Shown: positions 5,561 to 13,119, numbered from the stretch's first letter. The stretch is 13,119 bases of DNA from an uncultured Clostridia bacterium (GCA_947177005.1 CAMWSZ010000037.1:1-13119); one strand, 5' to 3'. Numbers and translations: made by a program. The notes: a model not told the origin generated them from the letters alone.

Positions 5561-6454
5561 ATGGATGTGTTTATAAACGCGGCGCATAGATTGGCCGGAC
5601 GGCTGACCAGCTTCGCCCTGTCCTTACAGCTCTGGGATGTCATCGACATCCTTGTAATTGCTTTTTTACTGTACCGGCTGCTGCTGCTGGTGCGCCGGAC
5701 CAACGCCTCCCGGCTGCTCAAGGGAGTCGGATTCGTGCTGCTGGCCCTGTGGCTCTCCACCGGACGGCTCAAGGCATTGAACTTTTTGCTGGAAACCGTG
5801 GTCAGCTGGGGCGGAATCGCTATTGTCGTCCTGTTCCAGCCGGAAATCCGCCGGATTCTGGAACAGGTGGGCAGCAGCAATATCCCGTTTCTGGACCTGT
5901 TCAAAAAGCCGCCGGTGGACCGGCAGATCATTGAAAACGCCATTGAACAGACCGTCAGCGCCTGCGCCGACATGAGTAAATCCCGGACCGGCGCGCTGAT
6001 CGTCTTTGAACGCCACATCCAGCTGGATGACGCCCTGCGCAGCGGTACTAAGCTGGACGCGGAGGTTTCCTCCGAGCTCCTGAAAAATATCTTCTTCGTC
6101 AAAGCGCCTATGCATGACGGCGCGGCGCTGGTTCGGGACGGACGTGTCCTGGGGGCAGGCTGTATGCTCCCCCTGAGCCGGAACGTAAACCTGAGCCGTG
6201 AGCTGGGGATGCGCCACCGGGCCGGTATCGGCATGAGCGAGAACTCCGACGCCGTCGTGGTGCTGGTCAGCGAGGAGACCGGCGCGATCTCTGTCGCGGT
6301 GGGCGGGATGCTCAAACGGCATCTGACAACAGAAACTCTGGGGAAAATGCTGCTCTGCGAGCTCCTGCCCAAGCCGGAGGAAACCGGCGAGAATGAAAAA
6401 CGCAAAGGCTTCTTTGAGCGCCGGAAAGAAAAGGGTGAAAAATCCGATGAGTGA
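5561..6454 (+). CDS. cdaA: Diadenylate cyclase CdaA (membrane-bound)
   Basis: Makes cyclic di-AMP from two ATP; in Firmicutes this messenger controls K+ and osmolyte balance and cell-wall homeostasis. The 297-residue protein has the CdaA layout. N-terminal membrane helices lie at about residues 25-45, 52-68 and 78-92. A DisA_N catalytic domain follows, with the DGA motif at 186-188 (MHDGAAL) and RHR at 218-220 (GMRHRAGIG). A basic, charged tail (about 275-297) ends the protein. ATG at 5561 follows an ACGGAGGGA ribosome site with normal spacing. The last 8 nt overlap cdaR, indicating coupled translation of enzyme and regulator. It is the first gene of the operon driven from 5492. Confidence 0.97.
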   Translation: MDVFINAAHRLAGRLTSFALSLQLWDVIDILVIAFLLYRLLLLVRRTNASRLLKGVGFVLLALWLSTGRLKALNFLLETVVSWGGIAIVVLFQPEIRRILEQVGSSNIPFLDLFKKPPVDRQIIENAIEQTVSACADMSKSRTGALIVFERHIQLDDALRSGTKLDAEVSSELLKNIFFVKAPMHDGAALVRDGRVLGAGCMLPLSRNVNLSRELGMRHRAGIGMSENSDAVVVLVSEETGAISVAVGGMLKRHLTTETLGKMLLCELLPKPEETGENEKRKGFFERRKEKGEKSDE

Positions 6455-7682
6455 AAAAGGCAATAAAATTGTATACTTAGTGCTGTCCTTTCTCCTTGCC
6501 GTCGTGTTCTGGCTGTACGTGGACAACGTGAAGGGCAACACAATGACAAAATCCTTCAGCGGCGTTCCCATCGAGTTTATCGGCGCCGACGATACGCTGC
6601 CCTCCAGAAATCTGATGCTGACCGAGGGCGCCGACGCCACGCTGGATCTGACAATCAGCGGTCCCCGTATGGAAGTCGCTACCATGGAGAAAAGCGATAT
6701 CCGTATTCAGGTAAACCTGAACGACATCACCTCCATTGGAACGTATACCCGGTCTTGGACGCCGGTTTATCCGAATAATGTCAATGAAAGCAATATCAGT
6801 GTGGAAAAGCAGTCCCGTTCCACAATTACGATCCAGGTAGATCCGCTGTACTCCAAGCAGGTGCCCGTGAATGTGAATGTGGCCGGTAAGGTCGAGGACG
6901 GCCATATCTATACCGCCGAACGGCTGGCGGTGGAGCCGTCTGTGCTGACCCTCAGCGGCCGGGAGGAGGATGTGGACCAGGTCGATTCCGCCCGCGTCTC
7001 TGTGGACCTGACAGACGTCAACAGCACCTTGCAGCGTGAGTTTGAATATGAGCTGCTGGACGCTGACGGCAATGTGGTAGAGAACAATAAGATCCGGATC
7101 TCAGACCGCCGGGTAATGGTAACGGTCCCGGTGTATATCGTCAAGGATCTGGCGCTGTCCGTCAAATTTAAGGAGTCTCCCGGTTCCCAGGAGTCTGACA
7201 TCCGCTGGAATCTGGAATATGACAGTATTACCGTTGCCGGTGAACCGGCAAATCTGGAAAACGTCAATGAGCTGCTTCTGGGGGAGATCGACCTGAGCAG
7301 CCTGCTCTCTGATTCGGAGATCCCATTGGATATCGGACTCCCCGCTGGCTGTGTCAACCTCAGCGGATTCACGACAACAAAGCTGTCTGTCCGCTTCCGT
7401 AATCTGGATACCAAAACTTTTACCGCTACCAATATCTCTGCAATCGGTAATTCCGAAAATCAGTACTTTAATAAGATGACCAATTCCGTTGACGTCGTGC
7501 TGCGCGGTCCGGCCGGGGAGCTGGAGACAGTCACGCCGGAGGATATCCGCGTTGTGGTGGATATTACGGAGTATGTCTCCAACGGCACCTATTCCGCCCC
7601 TGCCATTGTTCTGGTGGACGGACACGACGAGCAGGTGGGCGCGGTCGGAACCTGTACGGTGGCCTTTAAAATCACGTCCTGA
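6447..7682 (+). CDS. cdaR: CdaR, YbbR-repeat regulator of CdaA
   Basis: Single-pass membrane protein that binds CdaA and modulates c-di-AMP synthesis. The 411 residues have one N-terminal membrane helix (about residues 7-24, KIVYLVLSFLLAVVFWLY) followed by extracytoplasmic YbbR-type repeats. Repeat-like stretches ending in Val/Ile-rich strands recur through about residues 35-405, probably four units. The start is ATG at 6447, inside the end of cdaA (ATGAGTGA overlap). A longer frame from 6393 would put 18 extra basic residues before the membrane helix and lies within cdaA. The stop is 1 nt before the DUF5685 start. In many Firmicutes glmM follows cdaR; here it does not. Confidence 0.93.
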   Translation: MSEKGNKIVYLVLSFLLAVVFWLYVDNVKGNTMTKSFSGVPIEFIGADDTLPSRNLMLTEGADATLDLTISGPRMEVATMEKSDIRIQVNLNDITSIGTYTRSWTPVYPNNVNESNISVEKQSRSTITIQVDPLYSKQVPVNVNVAGKVEDGHIYTAERLAVEPSVLTLSGREEDVDQVDSARVSVDLTDVNSTLQREFEYELLDADGNVVENNKIRISDRRVMVTVPVYIVKDLALSVKFKESPGSQESDIRWNLEYDSITVAGEPANLENVNELLLGEIDLSSLLSDSEIPLDIGLPAGCVNLSGFTTTKLSVRFRNLDTKTFTATNISAIGNSENQYFNKMTNSVDVVLRGPAGELETVTPEDIRVVVDITEYVSNGTYSAPAIVLVDGHDEQVGAVGTCTVAFKITS

Positions 7683-7683
7683 G

Positions 7684-8577
7684 ATGTTCGGTTATGTACG
7701 GCCCTCCGAGCCGCGGCTGAGCGGAGAGGATAAACGGCGTTTCAGCGCCGCCTACTGCGGACTTTGCCGCACCTTGGGGGAGCGTCACGGACTGCCCGCC
7801 CGTTTTATCCTCAACTATGATTTCGCGTTTCTGGCCATTCTGCTCTGGCCGTCCGAGACAGGACCGGTCCTGCGCCGGTCCTGCCCGGTCCACCCGGTCC
7901 ATGGCCGGGACGTTTTCCTGAAAAACCCGGCTCTGGAGCTGGCGGCGGATTGCAGTGTGATTCTGACCTGGTGGCAGATGCAGGACGCTTTGAATGACCC
8001 CGGAAAGGGTAAGGGGAAATACCGCCTGCTGTCAAAAGGGACAAGGGGCGCTTACAGGCGGGCCCGGCAGTACCGTCCCGGTTTCGACCGCACAACGCAG
8101 GAGCATTTGCAGCGCCTGCACCGGCTGGAGCAGTCCGGCTGCGCAACAATGGACGAGCCCGCGGATGCTTTCGCGCAACTGCTGGCCGGTGTGTCTAACG
8201 AGGTGGCGGAACCCGCAAAAAGGCGTATTCTGGAGCAGTTTTTGTATCATCTGGGCCGGTGGATCTATCTGGTGGACGCGGCGGACGATTTGCAGGAGGA
8301 TTTCGCCTCCGGCAGCTACAATCCCCTGATCCGGCGTTTCTCCCTGGAGAACGGAACGCTTCCGGAGGACGCAAAAGAAACCCTGGCCCTGTCCCTGGAC
8401 CACTCCATTCGTTTGATGTCCGCGGCCTTTGAGCTGTGGGATTTCGGCGTATGGACGCCTGTCATTCAATCTGTTGTCTACGAGGGACTTTTCCTGGTAG
8501 GCAGGTCCGTATTAGACGGAACATTCCACACCGCCGTCCGCTCCCGGCCCGGGAACGGAAGGAAGGAGAAGCTATGA
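7684..8577 (+). CDS. DUF5685 family protein, function unknown
   Basis: The 297 residues start MFGYVRPSEPRLSGEDKRRF, typical of DUF5685, a Clostridia family without known function. It is predicted mostly alpha-helical with no clear signal peptide or membrane segment. Two things stand out. First, a possible zinc site: C25-G-L-C28 and C67-P-V-H70. Second, two acidic helix motifs, D101-A-L-N-D105 and D198-A-A-D-D202-L-Q-E-D206 followed by GSYNPL. Their spacing recalls the paired Asp-rich helices of all-alpha prenyl-diphosphate enzymes; this is my inference only. ATG at 7684 begins 1 nt after cdaR with no own ribosome site, so it is translationally coupled. It overlaps the J-protein gene by 4 nt. 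Its place in the c-di-AMP operon suggests an envelope or membrane-linked role, untested. Confidence 0.8.
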   Translation: MFGYVRPSEPRLSGEDKRRFSAAYCGLCRTLGERHGLPARFILNYDFAFLAILLWPSETGPVLRRSCPVHPVHGRDVFLKNPALELAADCSVILTWWQMQDALNDPGKGKGKYRLLSKGTRGAYRRARQYRPGFDRTTQEHLQRLHRLEQSGCATMDEPADAFAQLLAGVSNEVAEPAKRRILEQFLYHLGRWIYLVDAADDLQEDFASGSYNPLIRRFSLENGTLPEDAKETLALSLDHSIRLMSAAFELWDFGVWTPVIQSVVYEGLFLVGRSVLDGTFHTAVRSRPGNGRKEKL

Positions 8578-9215
8578 CCGATCCCTATGAAGTCTTGAAC
8601 ATCCCCAATACCGCCACGGATGACGAGGTCAAAAAAGCATACCGCGCTCTGGCCCGGAAGTATCATCCCGACAACTACCACGACAATCCCCTGGCCGACC
8701 TGGCGCAGGAGAAAATGAAGGAGATCAACGCCGCCTACGACGCCATTCAGCGGGAACGCAGCGGGCATGGCCGCGCCGCGCCCGATTACGGCGGGGGACA
8801 GCAGGCCGCCTATCAGTATTACGGCCAGCAGCGGCAGAATACATCGGCGGAGGCGCAGATTTTGTATCAGGTCCGGTGGGCTGTGATGATGGGCGGCAGT
8901 CTGGAACAGGCGGAGCGCCTGCTGGCGCAGATCCCCGAGTCCGGGCGGGGCGGAGAGTGGAGTTTTCTAATGGGACAGGTCTACTACCGCCGGGGCTGGG
9001 TAGACGAGGCGCGGCGGCACTATCAAACCGCCTGCGCAAAGGACCCCGGCAATGCCGAGTACCGCAACGCATTGGACAACCTCAATCAAACCCGGGCGGC
9101 CTACCGTCCCGACGGCTATGGCATGTCGTCTACATGCAGCGGCGGGGACCTGTGCGGCAGGCTTGCCTGTACGTACCTAATGTGTAATCTTGGCGGCTGT
9201 TTCTGGTGCTGCTGA
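8574..9215 (+). CDS. J-domain protein with TPR-like middle and Cys-rich tail
   Basis: The 213-residue protein is a DnaJ-type co-chaperone-like protein, not DnaJ itself: the zinc-finger and substrate domains of DnaJ are absent. The J domain is at about residues 3-63 with the HPD motif at 31-33 needed to stimulate an Hsp70. A low-complexity Gly/Gln/Tyr linker (about 68-90) follows, then helical TPR-like repeats (about 95-170, including GQVYYRRGWVDEARRHYQTA). The tail has seven cysteines (188, 194, 199, 204, 209, 212, 213) and ends FWCC. The tail could bind metal or be lipid- or membrane-associated. ATG at 8574 follows GGAAGGAG and overlaps the DUF5685 stop. The two families often sit together in Clostridia, so they may work as a unit. 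Confidence 0.88.
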   Translation: MTDPYEVLNIPNTATDDEVKKAYRALARKYHPDNYHDNPLADLAQEKMKEINAAYDAIQRERSGHGRAAPDYGGGQQAAYQYYGQQRQNTSAEAQILYQVRWAVMMGGSLEQAERLLAQIPESGRGGEWSFLMGQVYYRRGWVDEARRHYQTACAKDPGNAEYRNALDNLNQTRAAYRPDGYGMSSTCSGGDLCGRLACTYLMCNLGGCFWCC

Positions 9216-9228
9216 GATGCGTATGTTT

Positions 9229-9249
9229 TCCCTGAAAAGGGATTAAAAT
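9229..9249 (+). terminator. Small GAAA-loop hairpin between the J-protein gene and yicC
   Basis: TCCCT (9229-9233), a GAAA tetraloop, and AGGGA (9238-9242) form a compact stem followed by TTAAAATTT. It sits in the 58-nt gap at the boundary of the cdaA operon and the yicC block. The U-content is modest, so termination would be partial. TAAAAT at 9244-9249 looks like a -10, but there is no matching -35. Confidence 0.35.
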
Positions 9250-9273
9250 TTGACATCAGGAGGGAAGATTAAC

Positions 9274-10158
9274 GTGGTGAAAAGTATGACCGGCTATGGA
9301 AGAGCCAGAGAGACCCGCAGCGGACGGGATATTACCGTGGAGGTCCGCAGCGTGAACAACCGCTATTTGGACTGCACCGTAAAAATGCCCCGCGCCTTCA
9401 TCTTCGCGGAGGATGCGATCAAAACAATGGTGCAGAAATACGCCAGCCGGGGCAAGGTGGACGTGTTTATTACGGTGGAATCCCAGGGGGCAAATGAACT
9501 GGTGGTCGCCGTCAACGAGCAGCTGGTGAAAAGCTATATCGACGCCCTGCGGCGTTTGCAGCAGCTGGGAGGCGATTCGGTACAGCGGGAAATTACCGTC
9601 GCCGATCTGGCGCGCCTGCCCGACGTTTTGACCGTGACCAAACCGGAGGAGGATCTGGAGAGCATCACCGCCGACCTGTGTGCGGTCTTGGAAACTGCGC
9701 TGGCCGCATATACTGCTATGCGGGAGACCGAGGGGAAAAAGCTGGCGGAGGATATCCAGCGCCGTCTCGACACCCTCGACGCCCTGACCCGTCTGGTGGA
9801 GGAGCGTTCCCCGCAGACGGTGACGGAGTACCGCCAAAAACTGCTGGCCAGGATGCAGGAAATTTTGCAGAGCGCGTCGGTGGATGAGGCCCGCATTCTG
9901 ACAGAAGCCGCCATTTTCGCCGATAAAGTGGCAGTGGATGAGGAGACCGTCCGGATGCGCAGTCATCTCAGCCAGCTGCGGGATATGCTGAAAAGCAATG
10001 TCCCGGTGGGTCGGAAGCTGGACTTTCTCATCCAGGAGATCAACCGGGAGTCCAATACCATTGGCTCCAAATGCAGCGATCTCCAAATCGCAAGAGACGT
10101 GGTGGAGCTAAAAGCGGAAATCGAAAAAATCCGCGAGCAGGTCCAGAATATCGAGTAA
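9274..10158 (+). CDS. yicC: YicC/YloC family endoribonuclease
   Basis: The 294-residue protein has the YicC N-terminal domain, starting VKSMTGYGRA and including the SVNNRYLD block. The conserved DUF1732 C-terminal domain has RMRSHL, GRKLDFLIQEINRESNTIGSK and a final helix AEIEKIREQVQNIE. The family is a single-strand-specific endoribonuclease. I chose GTG at 9274 (giving MVKSMTGYGR) because AGGAGGG at 9258-9264 is 9 nt away. The open frame continues up to a TTG at 9250, but that lies before the ribosome site. It overlaps remA by one base and heads the conserved yicC-remA-gmk-rpoZ block. Confidence 0.95.
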   Translation: MVKSMTGYGRARETRSGRDITVEVRSVNNRYLDCTVKMPRAFIFAEDAIKTMVQKYASRGKVDVFITVESQGANELVVAVNEQLVKSYIDALRRLQQLGGDSVQREITVADLARLPDVLTVTKPEEDLESITADLCAVLETALAAYTAMRETEGKKLAEDIQRRLDTLDALTRLVEERSPQTVTEYRQKLLARMQEILQSASVDEARILTEAAIFADKVAVDEETVRMRSHLSQLRDMLKSNVPVGRKLDFLIQEINRESNTIGSKCSDLQIARDVVELKAEIEKIREQVQNIE

Positions 10159-10418
10159 TGGAGCTGGTCAGTATTGGCTTTGGCGGACTGGTGGCCGCAC
10201 AGCGGCTGGTCGCGCTGGTCAGCCCGGATTCCGCCCCCGTCAAGCGGCTGGTCGCGGAGGCCCGGGACCGCAGTATGCTGATCGACGCCACCTTTGGCCG
10301 CAAAACCGCGGCTGTGCTGGTAATGGACAGCGATCATGTGATCTTATCCGGACTTCCGCTGGAAAAGCTTGCGCCGCGGTTCGGGGTTGACCCAACTGTT
10401 TTGGAGGATGAGTCATGA
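10158..10418 (+). CDS. remA: RemA-like DNA-binding regulator (DUF370)
   Basis: An 86-residue member of the RemA/DUF370 family. The B. subtilis protein is a DNA-binding regulator of matrix and osmoprotection genes. Nearly the whole sequence matches: LVSIGFGGLVAAQRLVALVSPDSAPVKRL, EARDRSMLIDATFGRKTAAVLV and DSDHVILS. ATG at 10158 shares its A with the yicC stop (TAATG) and has no strong ribosome site, so coupling is expected. The frame open from 10071 is an artefact inside yicC. It overlaps gmk by 4 nt. Its targets here are not visible from the window. Confidence 0.94.
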   Translation: MELVSIGFGGLVAAQRLVALVSPDSAPVKRLVAEARDRSMLIDATFGRKTAAVLVMDSDHVILSGLPLEKLAPRFGVDPTVLEDES

Positions 10419-11008
10419 GAAAAGGAAAGACATTTATTATCTGCGGTCCCTCCGGCGTCGGAAAGGGAACGGTGGTGGCCAGACTGCTGGCCAGTGACCC
10501 GACACTCTATTTTTCCGTGTCCGCCACGACCCGTCCGCCGCGGGCCGGTGAGGAGAACGGCGTCCACTATCATTTTCTGTCCAGAGAACAGTTTGAGCAG
10601 TGGATTGCGGCGGGAGATTTTCTGGAGTACGCCGAATATGTGGGCAATCTGTACGGCACGCCCTGCCGCTACGTGGACCAGGCAATGGAACAGGGCCGGG
10701 ATGTGCTGCTGGATATCGAGATCCAGGGGGCGGAGCTGGTCCACCAGAAACGGCCGGATACGGTGCGCATCTATGTCGCACCGCCAAGCTGGGCGGAACT
10801 GGAACGCCGCCTCGTCGGACGCGGCACGGAGGACATGGAAAAAGTGCGGTCACGTCTGGCGCGGGGACGGGAGGAGTTCGCCGCCGCCAGAAATTTCGAT
10901 TACTTTGTAATCAACGATACGGTGGATCACGCCGTCGGCGAGCTGCGGGCCATTATGCTGGCCGAGCACTGCCGGCCCTGTGAACGGATCTCGCTGATTA
11001 GTCAATAA
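10415..11008 (+). CDS. gmk: Guanylate kinase
   Basis: Converts GMP + ATP to GDP + ADP. The 197 residues have the P-loop GPSGVGKGT (residues 11-19), the GMP-binding block SATTRPPRAGEENGVHYHFLS, EYAEYVGNLYGTP, and LLDIEIQGA ahead of the lid. The ribosome site GGAGG lies 9 nt before an ATG that overlaps remA (ATGA). It lies in the usual Firmicutes place between remA and rpoZ. Confidence 0.97.
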   Translation: MRKGKTFIICGPSGVGKGTVVARLLASDPTLYFSVSATTRPPRAGEENGVHYHFLSREQFEQWIAAGDFLEYAEYVGNLYGTPCRYVDQAMEQGRDVLLDIEIQGAELVHQKRPDTVRIYVAPPSWAELERRLVGRGTEDMEKVRSRLARGREEFAAARNFDYFVINDTVDHAVGELRAIMLAEHCRPCERISLISQ

Positions 11009-11045
11009 GCGATAAAATCATGATAAGAGAAGGAATGATGTCATT

Positions 11046-11264
11046 ATGATGCTCTATCCCGCAATGAACAAGCTGACCACGAATATCCCCAACCGCTATC
11101 TGCTGGTGAACGTTGTCGCACGCCGCGCCCGGCAGATCGCGCAGGCGGAAGAGGACGCAGTGGAGAGGAATGATACGAAACCTGTTACGCTGGCGATTCA
11201 GGAGGTTGCGGATGGGAAACTGTCCGTGGCCGCCGCCGATGTGTCGGTCACCAACGTGGAGTAA
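11046..11264 (+). CDS. rpoZ: RNA polymerase omega subunit
   Basis: A 72-residue small subunit that helps assemble or stabilise RNA polymerase. It has the YLLVNVVARRARQIAQAEE helix corresponding to the conserved omega 'xxRARQL' segment, then KPVTLAIQEVADGKL. AGAAGGA (11028-11034) precedes two adjacent ATG codons, 11046 and 11049; either may be used. It follows gmk by 37 nt. Confidence 0.93.
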   Translation: MMLYPAMNKLTTNIPNRYLLVNVVARRARQIAQAEEDAVERNDTKPVTLAIQEVADGKLSVAAADVSVTNVE

Positions 11265-11271
11265 CTGCACA

Positions 11272-11291
11272 GGGCCGCCCCCAGGCGGCCC
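11272..11291 (+). other. Perfect GC-rich hairpin between rpoZ and priA
   Basis: GGGCCGCC (11272-11279) pairs exactly with GGCGGCCC (11284-11291) around a CCCA loop, 7 nt after the rpoZ stop. No U-run follows (ATTCTACC), so it is not a classical intrinsic terminator. It may attenuate, pause or stabilise the message between rpoZ and priA, at the place where coaBC sits in other Firmicutes. Confidence 0.5.
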
Positions 11292-11315
11292 ATTCTACCG
11301 CTATGAGGTGACTGC

Positions 11316-13119
11316 ATGGAAACTGTCAATATCGCACGCATCGCCGTGTCTGCGGCAACCTATAGCATTGATAAGCCCTATGACTATATCGTACCGGAGA
11401 AACTGACGGATAGGGCAAAGCCCGGCGTGCGGGTGACGGTGCCCTTCGGAAGAGGGAACCGGGTCAGCGAGGGAATTATTCTGGCAATGTCCAAAGACAG
11501 CCGGCTGCCCCATTTAAAGGCCGTCACGGAGGTCTTGGATGATGAGAGCGTGCTGGGGCCAGAACAGATCCGTTTGGCAATCTGGCTGCGGGAACGGTAT
11601 TTCTGTACGCTGTATGAGGCAGTAAAGGTTCTGCTGCCCGCCGGTCTCTGGTACCGGGTGCGGGAAATCTGTACGCTGGCCGTGAACCGGGAAACCGCGC
11701 TGGAGTCCGGCGGGAACGTCTTTGAAAGCCGCATTCTGGAGACTCTCGTTGCTCACGGCGGTTCCGCTGAGCTGGAAACCCTGCGGCTTGCCTGCGGAGA
11801 CGGCGCTCCGGCAGTCGCCCGGCAGCTGCAAAAGAAAGGACTTGTGACGCTGGACGCGGAGGCGTCCAGAAAGATCGCCGACAAAAAGGCCCGGCGGGTA
11901 ACACTGGCGGTATCGGTGGAGGAGGCAATGGCCGCGGCGGAACGGACACGCCGTTCCGCACCCATTCGCTATGAGGTCATCAAGCTTCTGTGCTCCGGCG
12001 GCAGCGCACTGTCCAGCGATATCTGCTACTTTACCGGCGCGTCGCCCCAGACCCTGAACGGATTGGAGAAACGGGGACTGATTACTTTTACACAGGAGGA
12101 GGTCCTCCGGGTCCCCAGACCGGAACCGGCCGAGGGTCAGCCTATTGTGCTCAGCGAGGAACAGCAGGCCGCCTATGACCGCATTTTGGAACAGGCAGAT
12201 ACCGGAAAAGCATCCTGCTCTCTGCTCTACGGCGTGACAGGCAGCGGAAAGACTTCCGTATATATTCGCCTGCTGCAAGAGACCGTCCGGCGCGGCCGGC
12301 AGGGGATGATTCTGGTGCCCGAAATCGCGCTGACGCCTCAGATGATGTCTAAATTTACCGCCTATTTTGGAGACCAGGTGGTGATGCTCCACAGCGGACT
12401 GCGTATGAGCGAGCGGTATGACCAGTGGAAGCGAATCCGGCGGGGCGAGGTGGAGGTTGTTCTGGGGACCCGCAGCGCGGTGTTTGCACCGCTGGACCGG
12501 CTGGGCATGATTATTCTGGACGAGGAGCATGAGAGCAGTTATCAGTCCGAAAGCCCGCCGCGCTACCATACCAAGGACGTGGCAAAATTTCTCTGCGCAC
12601 AGCAGGGAGCCGTTTTGGTGCTGGGGTCGGCAACGCCATCCATTGAGACCACATGGAAGGCCCAGCGGGGCGTGTATCAAAAACTGATCCTGCGCTCCCG
12701 ATACAACCGTCAGCCTCTGCCGCGGGTGGTAATCGCCGACATGCGGGAAGAGGTGCAGGCGGGAAACGCCGGAATGCTCAGCGCACCGCTGCGCCGGGAA
12801 TTGCAGGAAAATATCCGCAGGGGTGAACAGAGCATTCTGTTCATCAACCGCCGGGGCAACAGCCGGATGCTGCTGTGCGGCGAGTGCGGAGAAGCGCCGC
12901 AGTGTCCAAGATGCAGCGTGCCGCTGACGTACCACAGTGCCAACGGACGGCTCATGTGCCACTACTGCGGACACTCGGAACGTGTGCCGGAGGTATGCCC
13001 GGCGTGCGGCGGCCTGATGAAGCAGATCGGCGCGGGGACCCAAAAGGTGGAGGAGGAGCTCCACGGCGTCTTCCCGGGGACCGAGGTCCTGCGTATGGAC
13101 GCGGACACGGTGTCCGGAA
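11316..13119 (+). CDS. priA: Primosomal protein N' (PriA helicase), 3' end outside window
   Basis: Superfamily 2 replication-restart helicase that reloads the replisome at stalled forks. The 601 residues present cover the N-terminal 3'-DNA-binding domain (starting METVNIARIAVSAATYSIDKPYDY, about 1-100), a winged-helix-like region, Walker A GVTGSGKT (306-313), and the DEEH box (402-405) with PPRYHTKDVA after it. GSATPS follows, then a zinc region with eight cysteines (521, 524, 530, 533, 548, 551, 561, 564). The family is about 730-800 residues, so roughly the last 130 or more are missing at the edge. ATG at 11316 is preceded by TGAGGTG (11304-11310). It follows rpoZ by 51 nt. The frame is intact to the end. 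Confidence 0.97.
   Translation, partial: METVNIARIAVSAATYSIDKPYDYIVPEKLTDRAKPGVRVTVPFGRGNRVSEGIILAMSKDSRLPHLKAVTEVLDDESVLGPEQIRLAIWLRERYFCTLYEAVKVLLPAGLWYRVREICTLAVNRETALESGGNVFESRILETLVAHGGSAELETLRLACGDGAPAVARQLQKKGLVTLDAEASRKIADKKARRVTLAVSVEEAMAAAERTRRSAPIRYEVIKLLCSGGSALSSDICYFTGASPQTLNGLEKRGLITFTQEEVLRVPRPEPAEGQPIVLSEEQQAAYDRILEQADTGKASCSLLYGVTGSGKTSVYIRLLQETVRRGRQGMILVPEIALTPQMMSKFTAYFGDQVVMLHSGLRMSERYDQWKRIRRGEVEVVLGTRSAVFAPLDRLGMIILDEEHESSYQSESPPRYHTKDVAKFLCAQQGAVLVLGSATPSIETTWKAQRGVYQKLILRSRYNRQPLPRVVIADMREEVQAGNAGMLSAPLRRELQENIRRGEQSILFINRRGNSRMLLCGECGEAPQCPRCSVPLTYHSANGRLMCHYCGHSERVPEVCPACGGLMKQIGAGTQKVEEELHGVFPGTEVLRMDADTVSG

Noticed and set aside
5666..6685. Antisense open frame of 339 codons across cdaA and cdaR
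   Set aside because: It spans the junction of two conserved genes on the other strand and shows no motif.
9250..9255. Perfect TTGACA as a -35 before yicC
   Set aside because: No -10 lies 16-18 nt downstream; the window there falls on the start codon and the hexamer abuts the ribosome site.
11514..13064. Long antisense open frame (516 codons) opposite priA
   Set aside because: It is the mirror of the GC-rich priA codon pattern. Its protein has no recognisable domain, no ribosome site was seen, and priA itself is intact and conserved.
1..13119. A new defence, toxin-antitoxin or mobile-element system
   Set aside because: Apart from one low-GC kinase-like gene there are no integrases, transposases, nucleases, paired small genes or direct repeats to support one.

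Overview
All recognisable genes in this 13.1 kb window lie on the + strand. The content and order point to a Gram-positive anaerobe of the Clostridia. A high-GC Oscillospiraceae-type gut organism is my inference from the GC-rich coding sequence, the CdaA/CdaR pair, RemA, and the DUF5685, cysteine-tailed J-protein and DUF3343/desulfurase families. No rRNA, tRNA, CRISPR array, transposase or prophage gene is visible. Most of the window is housekeeping chromosome.

Layout. Positions 1-1551 hold the C-terminal two thirds of valyl-tRNA synthetase (valS), cut by the window edge and carrying an unexpected in-frame TAA at 28-30. A small cytidine-deaminase-family gene follows (1568-1951). A good sigma-A-type promoter (1964-1992) starts the ispD-ispF isoprenoid (MEP pathway) pair. 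Directly behind ispF is a P-loop kinase-like gene (3266-3781) of about 46% GC between neighbours of about 60-70%, so it is probably a recent arrival. A long hairpin separates it from a DUF3343 gene (TTG start, 3878) and a class-V cysteine desulfurase of the TIGR01977 type (4218-5327). This pair is plausibly a sulfur or selenium donor and carrier.

A 233-bp AT-rich intergenic region (5328-5560) carries a terminator-like hairpin, a widely spaced 14-bp inverted repeat and a second strong promoter whose 35-bp core is 28/35 identical to the ispD promoter. That promoter drives cdaA (diadenylate cyclase), cdaR (its YbbR-repeat regulator), a DUF5685 protein and a J-domain protein with a cysteine-rich tail. 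These four are overlapping or nearly so, hence a likely operon. glmM, the usual third gene of cdaA-cdaR operons, is absent.

From 9274 onward is the conserved Firmicutes block yicC-remA-gmk-rpoZ-priA. coaBC, which often lies between rpoZ and priA, is missing, and a perfect GC-rich hairpin sits there. priA runs off the right edge.

The most interesting items are the stop codon in valS, the shared promoter module, the inverted-repeat island before cdaA, the low-GC kinase insertion, and the possible metal-site and Asp-rich motifs in the DUF5685 protein. I saw no convincing new defence or mobile system.
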